From positions 1 to 46,599 of the forward strand of contig JAGVAP010000134.1 in NCBI GenBank assembly GCA_020060215.1: a stretch of 46,599 bases of DNA, read 5' to 3'. This document shows positions 45,161 through 46,599 of the stretch, one piece after another. The notes beneath the pieces were generated by a model. It saw only the letters and a program-made list of their open reading frames with translations, was not told the origin of the DNA and did no database searches. Made by a program: the position numbers and the translations under genes. Source of the DNA: Deltaproteobacteria bacterium. Lineage in GTDB: Bacteria; Desulfobacterota; DSM-4660; Desulfatiglandales; HGW-15. How positions within the stretch are numbered: the first letter of the stretch is position 1; each line of letters starts with the position of its first letter.

Positions 45161-46262
45161 ACTCCGGCTCGGTATCGCCGGACCTGCAGGATCGGGGAAG
45201 ACCTATTCGGCGCTTCTGATCGCCTTCGGCATTGGCGGGCGGGTAGCGCTGATCGACACGGAGAGGGGATCGGGCGAACTCTATGCGCATCTAGGGGAAT
45301 ACGATGTCTGCTCCATCACCTCCCCCTTCGAGCCCGAGAAATACACCGAGGCGGTGAAGGCGGCCGAGTCTGGTGGATACGGCGTCATCATCATCGATTC
45401 TCTCTCCCACGCCTGGTCCGGTGAAGGCGGGCTCCTGGATCTTCACGGACATCTGTCGGACCGGAGCGGCAACAGCTGGGCCGCCTGGCGGAAAGTCACG
45501 CCCAAGCACAACCAGCTCGTGGAGGCCATGCTCCAGTCTCCGTGCCACATCATCGCCACCATGCGATCCAAGATGGAATACACCCAGGTCACGGAGAATG
45601 GGAAGACCGTGGTCAAAAAGCTCGGCATGAACCCCATCCAGCGGGACGGCATGGAATACGAGTTCACCCTGTTCCTGGACCTCGATCTCGATCACGTCGC
45701 CTCGGCCGGCAAGGACAGGACATCTCTTTTCGACGGCAAGTTCTTCAAGCCTACGAAGGATACCGGCAAATCCCTTATCCGTTGGCTGGAAGAGGGACTG
45801 GTCGTTGAGGAGCCCGCAACCGGGAAGCAGGAACCGCAGGTCTCCGAACCTGAAAAGGAGAAGACCCAGGTTCAGGGGACCACGGAGCCAGACGCGAAGG
45901 CCGAGAGCAAAACCAGCGCAACCGAGCAGGAACCGGGCGGGGGAGGAAACGGCCTTCGGTTCCTCTTCGCAAGGCTCAGTTCTTTTGGCATCAGCAGGGA
46001 GTCCTACAAGGCCTATTGCCACCGCAAGTACGCGATCCAGTCCATGAAGGAGATGACGCCGGCACAGCGCGAGGAGCAGATCAAGATCCTCAACTCGCTC
46101 AAGAACAGTGATCGTCTCGAAGAGTTCAAGAGGATCCTCGCGGAGATCGGCTCCAAGATGGAGGCAAAGGAAACACCGGAGGCAAACGGGAAAGAGGCCG
46201 CGCCCGGCGCCCCTCCCGCGGATCCGGCCCAGGGCCAGGCACAGGAGTTCAATTACTTCTGA
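45123..46262 (+). CDS. RecA-fold ATPase, Sak4-like / phage nucleotide-binding (AAA_24) protein
   Basis: A 379-residue ATPase. Walker A is GPAGSGKT (20-27) and Walker B is VIIIDSLSHAW with Asp92; the short RecA-like core with this spacing is that of AAA_24/Sak4 proteins, phage single-strand annealing or recombinase factors. After about residue 230 comes a low-complexity Glu/Pro/Thr linker, then a small helical domain (LFARLSSFGISRESYKAYCH). It is followed by an SMC-like ATPase and preceded by a Cas4-type nuclease, so the three may form a recombination module. ATG at 45123 follows AAGGGAGG. Confidence 0.85.
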   Translation: MLVFHKAERRMSKLRLGIAGPAGSGKTYSALLIAFGIGGRVALIDTERGSGELYAHLGEYDVCSITSPFEPEKYTEAVKAAESGGYGVIIIDSLSHAWSGEGGLLDLHGHLSDRSGNSWAAWRKVTPKHNQLVEAMLQSPCHIIATMRSKMEYTQVTENGKTVVKKLGMNPIQRDGMEYEFTLFLDLDLDHVASAGKDRTSLFDGKFFKPTKDTGKSLIRWLEEGLVVEEPATGKQEPQVSEPEKEKTQVQGTTEPDAKAESKTSATEQEPGGGGNGLRFLFARLSSFGISRESYKAYCHRKYAIQSMKEMTPAQREEQIKILNSLKNSDRLEEFKRILAEIGSKMEAKETPEANGKEAAPGAPPADPAQGQAQEFNYF

Positions 46263-46296
46263 GAGATCTTCCACCCCGCGAAAGGAGGGGTCAGCG

Positions 46297-46599
46297 ATGA
46301 GAGTCGACCAACTGAGGCTTAACGACTTCAGGTGCTTCCAGGATCTGGAGCTCAATTTCAAGAAACCCGTGAATTTCATCTTCGGCCCCAACGCATCGGG
46401 AAAATCCACGATCGCTGAGGCCATGGAGATGGCCTTTACCGGCAGGTGTAACGGCTTCAACCCGGGTTGGAGGGAGCGATCCGCCCTTGCCCGGCAGGGG
46501 AGCAACGAATTCAGGATCGACTTGGCCGTCGACCTCTCGTGCCAACACGGAGAGGCGGCCGTGCCGGCATCCCGCGGCCGGAAGGGATTGAAGATCGTC
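46297..46599 (+). CDS. SMC/RecF-like AAA ATPase, N-terminal part
   Basis: The first 101 codons of a protein cut by the window end. It starts MRVDQLRLNDFRCFQDLELN and has Walker A GPNASGKS at 30-37 with the following TIAEAMEMAFTG, as in RecF, SbcC, and other SMC-type ATPases. AAAGGAGGGG lies about 7 bases before the ATG. Whether it has coiled coils (SbcC/SMC) or is shorter (RecF, OLD-type) cannot be seen. It continues the recombination gene set of the tRNA-Phe element. Confidence 0.85.
   Translation, partial: MRVDQLRLNDFRCFQDLELNFKKPVNFIFGPNASGKSTIAEAMEMAFTGRCNGFNPGWRERSALARQGSNEFRIDLAVDLSCQHGEAAVPASRGRKGLKIV

Overview
The window looks like a chromosomal segment of an anaerobic, GC-rich member of the Desulfobacterota (old Deltaproteobacteria). 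This is inferred from gene content: HdrD-like Fe-S reductase, four-subunit 2-oxoacid:ferredoxin oxidoreductase, corrinoid/URO-D methyltransferase set, TRAP transporter, many PAS/GAF kinases, a possible selenoprotein and many short intergenic repeats. No species can be named from the sequence alone.

Layout. 1-7.5 kb: chemosensory operon reading cheW(partial)-cheR-cheD-cheB, a CheY-like regulator, a 1171-residue hybrid kinase with a putative c-type haem sensor, and a last receiver protein. 7.5-12 kb: cold-shock-type RRM RNA-binding protein behind a long leader, a cobalamin/radical SAM protein, and a kinase/receiver pair whose kinase lacks the usual phospho-acceptor histidine. 12-17.3 kb: HdrD-like Fe-S protein (minus), then phosphofructokinase and glycogen-debranching GlgX (plus). 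17.3-25.9 kb: a likely methyl-transfer locus, with one URO-D-type protein divergent from a GntR/UTRA regulator, then a corrinoid protein, two more URO-D-type proteins and a DctP-DctQ-DctM TRAP importer. 26.3-31.9 kb (minus): korDABC-like genes, an acyl-CoA dehydrogenase and an amidohydrolase of the ACMSD/aromatic decarboxylase type. 32.1-36.7 kb (minus): zinc-finger membrane protein, hypoxanthine phosphoribosyltransferase, PaaI-type thioesterase and a PAS-PAS-GAF kinase with a cysteine-rich insert. 37-39.7 kb (plus): a DUF1573 protein interrupted by one in-frame UGA, RNase HI and a zinc-ribbon acidic protein. 40.0-46.6 kb: tRNA-Phe(GAA) followed by the left end of an integrative element, with tyrosine integrase, AlpA-like regulator, zinc-ribbon and sigma-like proteins, a Cas4/RecB-type nuclease, a Sak4-like RecA-fold ATPase and the start of an SMC/RecF-like ATPase.

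The strongest unusual signal is the DUF1573 gene at 37079-37780. One UGA stands exactly where the family has the first Cys of its Cys-Gly-Cys motif. Reading stays open in the same frame for 158 more codons, and a 38-nt hairpin begins on the UGA, as in bacterial selenocysteine insertion elements. Other points of interest are the three URO-D proteins with different metal-site residues, the coupled 22-codon leader ORF, two genes whose C-termini and stop codons lie in dispersed repeats, and the recombination module of the tRNA-Phe island. All starts, promoters and functions are read by eye; no database search was run.
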